From assembly GCA_938005545.1 (NCBI GenBank), contig CALKXV010000033.1, forward strand, positions 19,291 to 83,290: a stretch of DNA of 64,000 bases, read 5' to 3'. Under the pieces are notes generated by a model. The model worked only from the letters and a program-made list of their open reading frames with translations. It had not been told where the DNA came from and made no database searches. How positions within the stretch are numbered: the stretch's first letter is position 1; every line of letters starts with the position of its first letter. Positions 27,444-35,371 of this stretch are shown piece by piece. The translations under genes and the position numbers were made by a program. The DNA comes from an uncultured Paracoccaceae bacterium. Lineage in GTDB: Bacteria > Pseudomonadota > Alphaproteobacteria > Rhodobacterales > Rhodobacteraceae.

Positions 27444-29647
27444 GATGCATTCTCGGAGATTAGACCCGTCACGAAGGCGCGGAGCTCTTTAGGTGAAACA
27501 GGTTTTTCGATGAAGGGGCGTTTTGATTCGCCGAGAAATGCTTGGGATTGACGCCCCATCGTATCGCCAGTCAGAAATCCGGTTCGCGCGGCCAGATCGG
27601 GACGACACTCAGCCAGAGTTTCATACACACCACGCCCATCGATGTCGGGCATATTCAGGTCACTAAGTACCGCGTCGTAAGTTACGCCGTCCAATTTATC
27701 GAGCACGTCCCGTGCGTTATAGATGACATCGGTTGAGAAGCCGCCGCGCGACAGGATCTCGGCATTCAGATCCGCGACATCGGGTTCGTCGTCGATGACC
27801 AGAACGCGGCACACTTTCTTTTTAACGTCCACATCTGTACCCTCTGAAACTTTTGGGATGGTTTTCTCGTTTGCGGGCAAAGTCACCACAAAGCGTGCGC
27901 CACCGCTTTCGGAGGCCTTCAAACTAATTGTCCCGTTGTGTGCCGATACGATGCGATGGCACATCGTCAGGCCAATCCCGGTGCCGTTGCCGACGCCCTT
28001 GGTTGTGAAAAATGGTTCGAACACCCGGCCACGGATGTCTTCCGGAACACCTGGCCCGTCGTCTTCGACCACAATCTCGACACCAAGCGAAGTGCATGAT
28101 GTGACCACTTGGATCGTTCCTTCGTTTTCGCCGATCGCTTGTGACGCATTCAGGACTAGGTTGATAACGACCTGCGTCAGTTGATCCGCGTCGGAACAGA
28201 TAGGGACAATCTCGGGGGCAAGCGAAACCTCGATCTTGGCGGGGCCCAGGGCGGCCCCGTAGCTTGCCACTTCAACTGCGGTTTCGACGACTTCGTTGAT
28301 GTCGGTCTCTTCCATGCGAACGGGTTCGTGGCGCGCCATTGTCAGGAAAGCCTTCACGATCTTAGCGCAGCGCTCGGCCGCATTGGAAATCTTTTGCGTT
28401 TTGCGAAGCACATCAGGATCCTGCACTTCGTCCTGCAACATCATTGCATGGCCAACGACCACGGACAGAGGGTTGTTCAACTCGTGTGCAACACCAGCCA
28501 TCAGCCCACCAAGTGCCATCATTTTTTCATTCTGGAACATCTGTTCGCGTTGGTTTTCCAGCTCGGCCTCAATGGCTTTTTGATCAGTCAGATCGCGTGT
28601 GTGCGAGACAATGACTTCCTCGCCCTCCCATTCGATGATGCGCGCTGATACGGCCCCCGGAAAGGCAGCGCCATTCGCGTTCACAAATATGCCGGGCCAT
28701 TCGAAAACCTCGCCGGATTTACGGACCTGGGATAAAAATGGGGCCCGGTCTTTAGGGTCTTGCCAATATTCGGACGACGACGACAGTTCACCAAATAACT
28801 CTGACACCTTCGGGCTTTGATACAAAAGCTCGCCAGTAGTAGCGCGCGCCATTAAGACGGGTGCCGGGCACGCCTCGACAACGCTGCGGATCAAGGCTTC
28901 GCGCTCCTGGACCTCGGTCAAATCTGTCATGGAAGAAACCACACATTCGACGCCGCCAAATTCGGTCAGAACACCGCTGAGGGACACAGAGATGGTCGAT
29001 CCATCCGCCGCCCGAAAGCGCGTTCTGAAATCTTCTGTCTTGCCATTTTCCCGGATCGCGGCGACGTATTCGCCGCGCGCGTTTGGGTCAACAAATGTCT
29101 CGTGTGCGAATTTTGTGTCACCAATCATTTCGATCGCAGCAGGCGAGCGGTAGACCACACGACCGTCCTTGGCTTCGGTCATGACGACGGGGATCGGGTT
29201 TGCTTCCAGAATGCACGACAACAGCTTCTCACGCTCATCCGCCAGAACTTCGGCGACATGGCGGTCTGTCACGTCAATTCGGGTGACGACGAAACCGCCG
29301 GATCGGGTGGGATGATACGACAGTTCGAAAAACCTGTCGTCCAACTGGCGAATTTCCGTACGTCTTGCACGGGCGTCACGATCTTGTTCGGAAATCTCTT
29401 CCCAATCGGCACCGCTTTCGTGTTTCTCTGAAACCACACCGCGCTGAACACAGCCGTGGATCAGATCGCGCCACTGCATGCCCACTTTCACCATGTCGGA
29501 CATGGGGCCCAACAAGTCGCGATAGCGTTGATTGAATGCCACCAGCCGTTCGTCGGCATCATAGATGCCGATCCCTTCTTCAAGGGCATCAAAGGCGTCG
29601 GCCAGCATACCGGGCGGAACTGTTTCTAGGTTAGGTTCATGTGTCAT
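27440..29647 (-). CDS. PAS-domain hybrid sensor histidine kinase
   Basis: A 735-residue cytosolic kinase with no membrane segments. Three PAS-like units lie at about residues 15-130, 140-245 and 250-355. Next comes a HisKA domain with phosphorylated H388 (GVAHELNNPLSVVVG), then a HATPase domain with DDGPGVP and GTGIGLTMC, and finally a C-terminal receiver (VCRVLVIDDEPD, phospho-acceptor in LSDLNMPD). The ATG at 29647 follows GGAGG. The extra 93 upstream residues of the track are run-on. It probably senses a soluble or redox signal and passes phosphate to its own receiver or to the adjacent OmpR-type regulator. Confidence 0.92.
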   Translation of the reverse strand: MTHEPNLETVPPGMLADAFDALEEGIGIYDADERLVAFNQRYRDLLGPMSDMVKVGMQWRDLIHGCVQRGVVSEKHESGADWEEISEQDRDARARRTEIRQLDDRFFELSYHPTRSGGFVVTRIDVTDRHVAEVLADEREKLLSCILEANPIPVVMTEAKDGRVVYRSPAAIEMIGDTKFAHETFVDPNARGEYVAAIRENGKTEDFRTRFRAADGSTISVSLSGVLTEFGGVECVVSSMTDLTEVQEREALIRSVVEACPAPVLMARATTGELLYQSPKVSELFGELSSSSEYWQDPKDRAPFLSQVRKSGEVFEWPGIFVNANGAAFPGAVSARIIEWEGEEVIVSHTRDLTDQKAIEAELENQREQMFQNEKMMALGGLMAGVAHELNNPLSVVVGHAMMLQDEVQDPDVLRKTQKISNAAERCAKIVKAFLTMARHEPVRMEETDINEVVETAVEVASYGAALGPAKIEVSLAPEIVPICSDADQLTQVVINLVLNASQAIGENEGTIQVVTSCTSLGVEIVVEDDGPGVPEDIRGRVFEPFFTTKGVGNGTGIGLTMCHRIVSAHNGTISLKASESGGARFVVTLPANEKTIPKVSEGTDVDVKKKVCRVLVIDDEPDVADLNAEILSRGGFSTDVIYNARDVLDKLDGVTYDAVLSDLNMPDIDGRGVYETLAECRPDLAARTGFLTGDTMGRQSQAFLGESKRPFIEKPVSPKELRAFVTGLISENAS

Positions 29648-29663
29648 ACCGATTTTTCTACCT

Positions 29664-29820
29664 CCGGTTTGTTTCACCCCTATTTCAACCGAGCGCCGGT
29701 TTGTTTCAATTGTAACAGCGGCGTGGGGCGATTTTGGCCATGAAAACCTTGGCTGGCCATTCTCCATTGGCGTTCCGGGCATCCGTCGCGCCAAGAAACC
29801 AATCGCATCAATTGAAACAC
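29664..29820. promoter_or_regulatory. Divergent promoter region with repeated GTTTCA/TTGAAAC motifs
   Basis: Between the kinase gene and the DUF1127 gene, CCGGTTTGTTTCA occurs twice as a direct repeat (29664-29676 and 29696-29708), and CAATTGAAACAC follows at about 29809. The same ATTGAAACA core is found in other intergenic regions nearby (31805, 34617). It may be a shared operator or a promoter element. No factor can be named. Confidence 0.4.
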
Positions 29821-29918
29821 AAGACCCCCTGTTTGGACAACGCATTGCAACATTGGGGCGTGAAAAGGCGGCATCGAAACCGACGGCCTGCGCCGTCCTT
29901 ATGGAAAGGCAGAGAGAC

Positions 29919-30128
29919 ATGACCACCTATGCAACCCCCTTCGTCGCCGTCGCCCCGCGGACTGGCTTGGGCCGTATCGTGAATGCCGTGAAAGCGTATC
30001 GCATGCGAATTCGCACTGACCATGAGCTGAACAGTCTGGACGCTCATCTGATGCGCGACATTGGCCTGACGCCACGGGAGCGAGATGCACATCTGAATCT
30101 ATTGTTCCTGACGCGCGGCTCATGGTGA
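29919..30128 (+). CDS. Small DUF1127 protein
   Basis: A 69-residue protein whose C-terminal half (LDAHLMRDIGLTPRERDAHL) matches the DUF1127/YjiS-like motif. Such small arginine-rich proteins are widespread in alphaproteobacteria. Some have been linked to RNA binding and to phosphate or carbon metabolism. The N-terminal part (about 1-25) is variable, as in other members. The ATG at 29919 follows AGGCAGAGAG. The longer track ORF from 29565 is not protein-like upstream of this point. Confidence 0.8.
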   Translation: MTTYATPFVAVAPRTGLGRIVNAVKAYRMRIRTDHELNSLDAHLMRDIGLTPRERDAHLNLLFLTRGSW

Positions 30129-30268
30129 GTTGCGTGCGAAATCAGCGAAACCAACCCCGACGGACAGCCGACACACGATGGCGCGACAGCCTGCGCGGCA
30201 CTTTGTTCAATCGATATTTTTCAGGTGCGTAGGTCGCGCCTGTCACCTCAATTCTAAGGATCAATTCC

Positions 30269-31738
30269 ATGGCACTTAAAAACTCAATTCTGGACACCAT
30301 CGGAAACACTCCAATCGTCCGTATCAACAACATCGCGCCAGATGGCGTCGAGATGTTCGTAAAACTCGAATCCGCCAATCCCGGTGGATCAGTGAAAGAT
30401 CGTCTGGCCAAAGCCATAATCGAAGCCGCGGAAAAAGACGGAAGCCTGAGACCCGGTCAGACTGTGGTTGAAGCCACGTCTGGCAATACAGGAATTGGGT
30501 TGGCCGTTGTTTGTGCACAGAAGGGCTATCCCCTTGTCGTTACCATGGCCGAAAGTTTTTCAGTTGAACGCCGCAAGATGATGCGGTTCCTTGGGGCAAA
30601 GGTTGTGCTAACCCCTGCCTCGGAAAAGGGCACCGGCATGGTGAAGAAAGCCAAAGAGCTGGCAGAGACCCATGGTTGGTTTCTGGCCCGCCAATTCGAA
30701 AATCCCGCAAACGCCGACACCCATGCCGAAACGACAGCGCGTGAAATCATCGAAGACTTTGGCCCCGATGGGCTGGACTATTTCGTGTCCGGCTTTGGCA
30801 CGGGCGGAACGATTTCCGGTGTGTCGCGCACGTTGCGCGCCGATAGTCCTGCGACGCGTATCATTGCCGCTGAACCCGACAACGCACAGCTTCTGGCGTC
30901 TGGCCATGTGCAGGCGTTTGCCAGCGACGGATCGGCCGCCGAAACCCATCCCGGATTTCGGCCTCATCCGAAGCAGGGCTGGTCGCCGGACTTCATCTCT
31001 CAGATCGCAAATGAAGCGATGAACGAAGGTCGGATCGACGCGTTCTTGGGTGTCTCAGGGGACGACGCGATGCGGCATTCGCGTGAACTGGCGCAGAAAG
31101 AAGGCATCTTCGTCGGCATTACCGCTGGAGCAACTTTTGCCGCAGCGTTGGAGATTGCCAAGACCGCACCGAACGGTACAAAAATTCTTGCGATGCTGCC
31201 TGACACTGGCGAACGCTATTTGTCGACGCCACTTTTCGCAGACATCCCTGAAGAGATGACCGACGCCGAAATGGAACTGTCGAAATCAACCGCCGACGTG
31301 CGTTTTGACATTGCAACTGCCCCGGCACCCGCAGCAACGGGCGCGAAGGCCGAAGCATGGGCTCTGCAAGACGTCCACAACACCGTTGCTGCAACTCCGG
31401 TCGTTCTTTACGCACTGGAATGGTGCGAATTCTGTTGGTCGGTGCGCCGGATGTTCCAGGACGCGGGCATTGATTACCTGTCTGTCGATCTGGATAGCGC
31501 GGCCTATCGAGAGAATGACCAGGGCGGCCAGATCCGTGCGGCGCTACGCGAAATCACCGGGTCACCGACCATCCCGCAAATCTTTGTGGGGGGCAGGCAT
31601 ATTGGCGGTGCAACCGAAACCTTCGACGCTTACAACTCGGGCAAATTGCACGAGATGCTAGATCAGGCGTCGATCCAGATGATGGTCGCTTCGGAAAACG
31701 CCTATGGCTACTTGCCGAAATGGCTTCACCCCCGGTAG
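30269..31738 (+). CDS. cysK: Cysteine synthase A fused to a glutaredoxin domain
   Basis: A 489-residue fusion. Residues 1-335 are an O-acetylserine sulfhydrylase of the CysK type: PLP lysine K43 in NPGGSVKDRLA, EATSGNTGIGLA substrate loop, GTGGTISGV phosphate loop, and LPDTGERYLST. After a linker rich in alanine and proline (about 340-370), residues 375-475 form a glutaredoxin with active site C386-EF-C389, the SPTIPQIFVGGRHIGG glutathione-binding block and a helical end. It would make cysteine from O-acetylserine and sulfide, with the attached domain possibly reducing the enzyme or its products. GGATCAATTCC precedes the start, and a terminator follows. Confidence 0.93.
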   Translation: MALKNSILDTIGNTPIVRINNIAPDGVEMFVKLESANPGGSVKDRLAKAIIEAAEKDGSLRPGQTVVEATSGNTGIGLAVVCAQKGYPLVVTMAESFSVERRKMMRFLGAKVVLTPASEKGTGMVKKAKELAETHGWFLARQFENPANADTHAETTAREIIEDFGPDGLDYFVSGFGTGGTISGVSRTLRADSPATRIIAAEPDNAQLLASGHVQAFASDGSAAETHPGFRPHPKQGWSPDFISQIANEAMNEGRIDAFLGVSGDDAMRHSRELAQKEGIFVGITAGATFAAALEIAKTAPNGTKILAMLPDTGERYLSTPLFADIPEEMTDAEMELSKSTADVRFDIATAPAPAATGAKAEAWALQDVHNTVAATPVVLYALEWCEFCWSVRRMFQDAGIDYLSVDLDSAAYRENDQGGQIRAALREITGSPTIPQIFVGGRHIGGATETFDAYNSGKLHEMLDQASIQMMVASENAYGYLPKWLHPR

Positions 31739-31761
31739 CGGGACTGGGCAAGGCGCATTAA

Positions 31762-31792
31762 AACGGCGGCCAGCACGGTCGCCGTTCTTTTT
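31762..31792 (+). terminator. Rho-independent terminator after cysK-glutaredoxin fusion
   Basis: AACGGCG and CGCCGTT form a 7-bp stem around an 11-base loop, followed directly by CTTTTT. It sits 24 bases after the stop codon. Confidence 0.8.
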
Positions 31793-31950
31793 CGAAACGA
31801 TACGATTGAAACAATTTACCGTCTTCATTGACGTACATCCGAAACGTGACACGGCTAGACGGTTTGCATGGCCAATTCGGAGCGAACCAACTCTCCCAAT
31901 TCAATTGTACCTCAATTCGCTCCGGATCGGTTCGCATCTACATTTTAAAA

Positions 31951-31974
31951 GGGGTGTATCCCCTTGACGCAAGT
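31951..31974 (+). repeat. Left terminal inverted repeat of IS1595-family element
   Basis: A 24-base sequence starting GGGGTGTATCCCC that is repeated exactly in reverse complement at 34364-34387. Confidence 0.9.
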
Positions 31975-32048
31975 TATGACTCGCCTTCTGATGGAATCCG
32001 CTGTACCAATCATTTTTGCGAAGATGATTATCAAGCTTTGGATTTCAA

Positions 32049-32555
32049 TTGGTTATTCTCAGAGACCTAGTTTCTCCTTTGAAGACTTTTTCCGAGCCAA
32101 TAAAATGGGTCGATGAAGGCGAGAATTGGAAGACATCTCGTGTGAATCTAGAAATGAACGGCGCTCCAGTTCCGGGCTTGTTTTTGCGAATAAAAAGCCC
32201 TGCTATCCGAAATGCCCACGGGTTTCTTCTCCAAACAGAATACCAGCCGGACGAACGTGTGAGGAGTGCATTTGCAATTGAACGGGTCGAGTGGAAAGTC
32301 GGACACACAAACTCGGCGATTGGGCCTCAGGAATACCACTTCTTGGACATCGAAAGTTCGCACATCCACAAGTTCGACATTAACTACATAGAAGATGAAA
32401 ACCGTATGAGACAACGCAACCTACCGCTGGCGGTTCCAGTTGATCCCGACCCACATTCGCTTGAAGATTTTCTTGATTGTGCAGAAAAATTGCTTAGAAT
32501 CAAAGGGGTATCAGGAATTGATCGCCCTGACTTTCAGGGGCGGCTAATGTCTTGA
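32049..32555 (+). CDS. Transposon passenger gene 1, unknown function
   Basis: A soluble product of about 168 residues with clear protein-like composition (NAHGFLLQTEYQPDERVR, FLDIESSHIHKFDINYI) and an HxH motif near residue 106. The start is uncertain: the track uses TTG 32049 with no obvious ribosome-binding site, and the first internal ATG is at 32154. Its stop overlaps the start of passenger 2. AT content is higher than in the surrounding chromosome. I do not recognise the family. Confidence 0.55.
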   Translation: MVILRDLVSPLKTFSEPIKWVDEGENWKTSRVNLEMNGAPVPGLFLRIKSPAIRNAHGFLLQTEYQPDERVRSAFAIERVEWKVGHTNSAIGPQEYHFLDIESSHIHKFDINYIEDENRMRQRNLPLAVPVDPDPHSLEDFLDCAEKLLRIKGVSGIDRPDFQGRLMS

Positions 32556-33325
32556 TAAGTATGAGGAAAGATATGAATGACGGTGCCTTCATAAATGCCG
32601 TTGAAAGCGTAGCAAGCGGGATGGCGCGGTTTGAGCGTGAAAACGATGGTTACATTTTTACCACAGGAGCCGTTTACCCAAGTGGGTCTCCTGTGCGTGT
32701 TCGTGTGTCATTCGACGGAAACACGTGCTTCGTGTCTGATATGGGCGTTGGGTCAAATGAGGCTGAAATGATCGGGGCTTCGCCGCGCCAATTTGGCCAT
32801 CATGCCCGTGCAACTGCAAACCATTTCGGTGTTGGCTTTGACAGCCACAGCTTCTTTGTCCTCCAGATCAGCATTGATCGTATAGCTGGGGCTGTCAAAA
32901 TCGTATCAGCCGCTTCTCATAGAGCAACAGTCCTGACAGAAGCTGCAATTAGCGAGCAATCCGCCAAGAACGAGCGCGACCTGCTGGTCGACAAACTTAT
33001 CGACGTTTACGGCAAAACGCGTGTGGAGCGGGATGTCGAAATGGTTGGCATGTCAGGGCACGTTTGGCCTGTTGCTGGCAGGGTTCAAGAAGGGCGAATA
33101 GTTGCGTTTGATATTGCAACGCCTTTCCATTCTTCAGTCTTTAGTGCTCATACGAAGTTCAGTGATCTCAAACTTCTTGGGGATGAGGCACCTATGGGCG
33201 TGGTTGCTGTTGAAAGTCAGAGTGACTTCAAGCCGGACTACATAACGCTACTCAAGCAGTCTGCTTCGGTGATCGAAATCGCGGCGGCGAATGACAACTA
33301 TCAAGCGCTTCTGGAAACAGCATGA
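32552..33325 (+). CDS. Transposon passenger gene 2, DUF1828-like protein
   Basis: A protein of about 257 residues (or a few less if a downstream ATG such as MNDGAF is used). The N-terminal part, with GSPVRVRVSFDGNTCFVSDMG, resembles the DUF1828 fold seen in phage and mobile-element proteins, and the C-terminal half looks like a separate domain. The assignment is by eye and tentative. It overlaps passenger 1 and passenger 3 by 4 bases each, so the three are one translational unit. Confidence 0.55.
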   Translation: MISMRKDMNDGAFINAVESVASGMARFERENDGYIFTTGAVYPSGSPVRVRVSFDGNTCFVSDMGVGSNEAEMIGASPRQFGHHARATANHFGVGFDSHSFFVLQISIDRIAGAVKIVSAASHRATVLTEAAISEQSAKNERDLLVDKLIDVYGKTRVERDVEMVGMSGHVWPVAGRVQEGRIVAFDIATPFHSSVFSAHTKFSDLKLLGDEAPMGVVAVESQSDFKPDYITLLKQSASVIEIAAANDNYQALLETA

Positions 33326-33513
33326 CATTATCACTGGCAAAGGCGATCAAAGACGGCGATTTGGAGGGCTTTATATCGCAAGAGGAGGCCCGTGGTGTCG
33401 GCTCTATTTTGGAAGCGGAATTTGATGAAACCGCCTCTACCGTTATCAAAACGCCGCTACCAGTCGATCAAACATCAGGTTCACTTCATCCCGATGGTTC
33501 GCCCGAAAAGTGA
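33322..33513 (+). CDS. Transposon passenger gene 3, small ORF
   Basis: A 63-residue ORF whose ATG overlaps the stop of passenger 2 (ATGA). The first 40 residues (MTLSLAKAIKDGDLEGFISQEEARGV) look like a small acidic helical protein. The last 22 codons overlap the 3' end of the transposase gene on the other strand, so the tail may have been created by fusion to the transposase region. Confidence 0.45.
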   Translation: MTLSLAKAIKDGDLEGFISQEEARGVGSILEAEFDETASTVIKTPLPVDQTSGSLHPDGSPEK

Positions 33514-34339
33514 ACTCATCCAGATAGCGCTTCATCCACTTTTGCGAGATTGAAACATGTGTCCCGCGAATTGAGTGCTTGAAGTGACGCCAGAAGCTTT
33601 CCACGTGGTTCGTATGGTGAAGTTGCTGCGTCTCATAGTCAAAGATTGCCCACTGCTTTTGACCATGCTTAACGGCAACGTGCGTGTAGCCCTCATCCTT
33701 TAGTAAGCCATACGAAAGAAGTTCATCGGTTGAAACCGTTGTCCCCGCCTCAACATGCTTAAGGGTTTGCTCGCGCAGCGTATTCATTTTCACGTTTGGA
33801 ATAATCTCAGTCACCAGATTGCCGCCGCGCTGCTTAAATCCCATGACGATTGTCTTGCCAGCAGCACCGCGACCACGCTTTCCGGGCCGTTTACCGCCTA
33901 CATAGGCCTCGTCAATCTCAACGTGACCTGACAGGATCGCTTGCGCGTCGTGTTTGCTCATTTGTTCACGGATTTTGTTGCCGATGCGCCAAGCAGTCTT
34001 ATACGTAACGCCCAGTTGGCGCTGGAGTTCTTTGCCTGACACGCCGTGACGTGTCGAAACGAAAAGGTAGATCGCATAAAACCACGATTGCAGCGGAGTG
34101 CGCGTGTCCTGAAAGATCGTGCCTGCTGTTGGGTAGACGTGATCACCGCAAGACGCACACGCCCACGCACGACGCTCACCCATGCGATGAAAGGTGCTTT
34201 CAACACCACAAGCCCGGCATACGTGGCGCTCACCAAAGCGGACACTGAAGATGTGCTCAAGGCAAGCTTCATCATCAGGGAAGCGCTTGAAGAAGTCACG
34301 GACACTAAAGTCGGGGGACGCTGATTTGCTCTTTTCCAT
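33446..34339 (-). CDS. IS1595-family (ISXO2-like) transposase
   Basis: A 297-residue transposase with an N-terminal zinc ribbon (CRAC near residue 41 and CASC near residue 61), a helix-turn-helix-like region (SGKELQRQLGVTYKTAWRIG), and the catalytic ISXO2 domain with VEIDEAYVGGKRPG, STDELLSYGLL and the terminal HVESFWRHFKHSIRG. It appears full length with no frameshift. It is the only transposase in the element and occupies its right half. Confidence 0.93.
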   Translation of the reverse strand: MEKSKSASPDFSVRDFFKRFPDDEACLEHIFSVRFGERHVCRACGVESTFHRMGERRAWACASCGDHVYPTAGTIFQDTRTPLQSWFYAIYLFVSTRHGVSGKELQRQLGVTYKTAWRIGNKIREQMSKHDAQAILSGHVEIDEAYVGGKRPGKRGRGAAGKTIVMGFKQRGGNLVTEIIPNVKMNTLREQTLKHVEAGTTVSTDELLSYGLLKDEGYTHVAVKHGQKQWAIFDYETQQLHHTNHVESFWRHFKHSIRGTHVSISQKWMKRYLDEFTFRANHRDEVNLMFDRLVAAF

Positions 34340-34363
34340 GCATCATACATAGCAAATCATGTT

Positions 34364-34387
34364 ACTTGCGTCAAGGGGATACACCCC
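34364..34387 (-). repeat. Right terminal inverted repeat of IS1595-family element
   Basis: Exact reverse complement of the left 24-base repeat, ending ATACACCCC just before a T-run and the duplicated TTTTAAAA. Confidence 0.9.
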
Positions 34388-34409
34388 TTTTTAAAAAGGA
34401 ACCCAGACC

Positions 34410-34529
34410 ATGACCCGCACAGTATTTGTCGACAGGTATGCATTCAGGCGCCAAAGGAAAAATAACGCGCACCGCCAACCGATGTCTCACGGACTTGCCC
34501 AAGTGATCGGCTCGGCGGGTGAACGATGA
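34410..34529 (+). CDS. Small basic peptide (39 residues), leader interrupted by the transposon
   Basis: The ORF MTRTVFVDRYAFRRQRKNNA... encodes a basic 39-residue peptide with no hydrophobic segment. AAAAAGGA lies 10-17 bases upstream of the ATG and abuts the right target duplication. If the element is removed in thought, this site joins the sequence at 31942, so the original promoter probably lies left of the transposon. A terminator follows at 34562. It is one of four very small ORFs in this cluster. Function unknown. Confidence 0.45.
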   Translation: MTRTVFVDRYAFRRQRKNNAHRQPMSHGLAQVIGSAGER

Positions 34530-34561
34530 CCGCCTGAACGCCCAAACCTTTCGATACACCT

Positions 34562-34588
34562 GACCCGCCTTCCCGGCGGGTCTTTTTT
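34562..34588 (+). terminator. Rho-independent terminator
   Basis: GACCCGCC-TTCC-GGCGGGTC is a perfect 8-bp stem followed by TTTTTT. It ends the transcription unit of the small ORF at 34410. Confidence 0.9.
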
Positions 34589-34682
34589 TACCGCAGGTTG
34601 TTACCTATCGTTTGGCAATTGAAACACTCGAAACACCGAACCCTGATTTCAGACAAACAACTGAAACGCACGACCATCATAC

Positions 34683-34725
34683 CTCTCCTTGTAGCGGGCA
34701 ATAACGCCCAACCGAACAAGGAGAG
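34683..34725 (+). promoter_or_regulatory. Leader hairpin that sequesters the OsmC-like gene's ribosome-binding site
   Basis: CTCTCCTTGT pairs perfectly with ACAAGGAGAG, and an inner GGGC/GCCC pair adds to the stem. The right arm contains the Shine-Dalgarno AAGGAGAG, five bases before the ATG at 34731. In the folded state the ribosome-binding site would be hidden, which points to translational control (thermometer-like, small-RNA or ligand dependent) or a dual role as a DNA operator. Confidence 0.6.
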
Positions 34726-34730
34726 ACCAA

Positions 34731-35303
34731 ATGACAACTGCAACCCTCGACCGACCCAAAGTCGCCATGAACGGCGTCGACGTCCCGACTTTTCTGACCA
34801 CCATCGGTGTGGTTGGTGAAAACCCGGAAGCCGCAAAATTTCAGTTTCGCGCAAAGGGCGAATGGATCAACGGCACGCACGGCCGCGCCACGATGAATGG
34901 TTTTTTCGGCGCTGGTGCCGAACACAACCGCGACGAAGACTTCATGGTTGAAGCTGATCACCCAGCCGTTCTTTGCGGCGGAGATAATGCTGCTACGCCA
35001 GTTGAATACCTTTTGTCCGCACTGGCTGCCTGCATCACCGCTGGCATTTGCAACATTGCGTCGGCCCGTCAGATTAAATTGACATCAGTCGACACGACCA
35101 TTGAAGGCGACATCGATCTTTTGGGTCTGCTTGGCCTGAACGACGGCGTGCGCAACGGCTTTAACACCATCCGTGCAAAGGTTCAGATCGAAGGCGACGC
35201 ACCTGCTGAAAAACTGGCCAGGATCGTCGAGCAATCTGTCGCGCGCTCGGCTGTTTTCGACATGCTGAAAAACGGAACCGACGTTGAGGTTTCCATTGCC
35301 TAA
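34731..35303 (+). CDS. OsmC family protein
   Basis: A 190-residue OsmC-like protein of the longer subgroup. The core ATPVEYLLSALAACITAGIC holds C101, matching the first redox cysteine of OsmC/Ohr. The position of the second is occupied by a non-cysteine in VARSAVFDML, so the usual thiol peroxidase pair is incomplete. Two other cysteines (82 and 107) are present. Members of this subgroup may handle organic hydroperoxides, thiols or electrophiles, but the activity here is not established. Expression is probably controlled by the hairpin over its ribosome-binding site. Confidence 0.85.
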   Translation: MTTATLDRPKVAMNGVDVPTFLTTIGVVGENPEAAKFQFRAKGEWINGTHGRATMNGFFGAGAEHNRDEDFMVEADHPAVLCGGDNAATPVEYLLSALAACITAGICNIASARQIKLTSVDTTIEGDIDLLGLLGLNDGVRNGFNTIRAKVQIEGDAPAEKLARIVEQSVARSAVFDMLKNGTDVEVSIA

Positions 35304-35318
35304 TTCACCCGATTGCTA

Positions 35319-35340
35319 GGCGGCGCCGTCCGGTGCCGCC
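35319..35340 (+). promoter_or_regulatory. GC-rich hairpin after the OsmC-like gene
   Basis: GGCGGCGCC-GTCC-GGTGCCGCC forms a 9-bp stem with one G-U pair. No T-run follows, so it may stabilise the upstream mRNA or partly attenuate transcription into the small ORFs. Confidence 0.55.
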
Positions 35341-35371
35341 TGCCACACAGACTTAACCAAGGAGAAAACCC

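Larger units (their letters stand above)
31951..34388. mobile_element. IS1595-family transposon with passenger genes
   Basis: A complete element of about 2.44 kb bounded by 24-bp perfect inverted repeats beginning GGGGTGTATCCCCTTGACGC. It carries a DDE-type ISXO2-like transposase on the minus strand and three plus-strand passenger ORFs. The sequence TTTTAAAA flanks the element on both sides (31943-31950 and 34389-34396), consistent with the 8-bp target duplication usual in this family. The right boundary is uncertain by one base because of the T-run. The ends look intact, so it may be active. Confidence 0.88.

Noticed and set aside
31704-32070. ORFs crossing the left end of the transposon
   Set aside because: They run through the cysK terminator and the inverted repeat, so they are chance frames made by the insertion.
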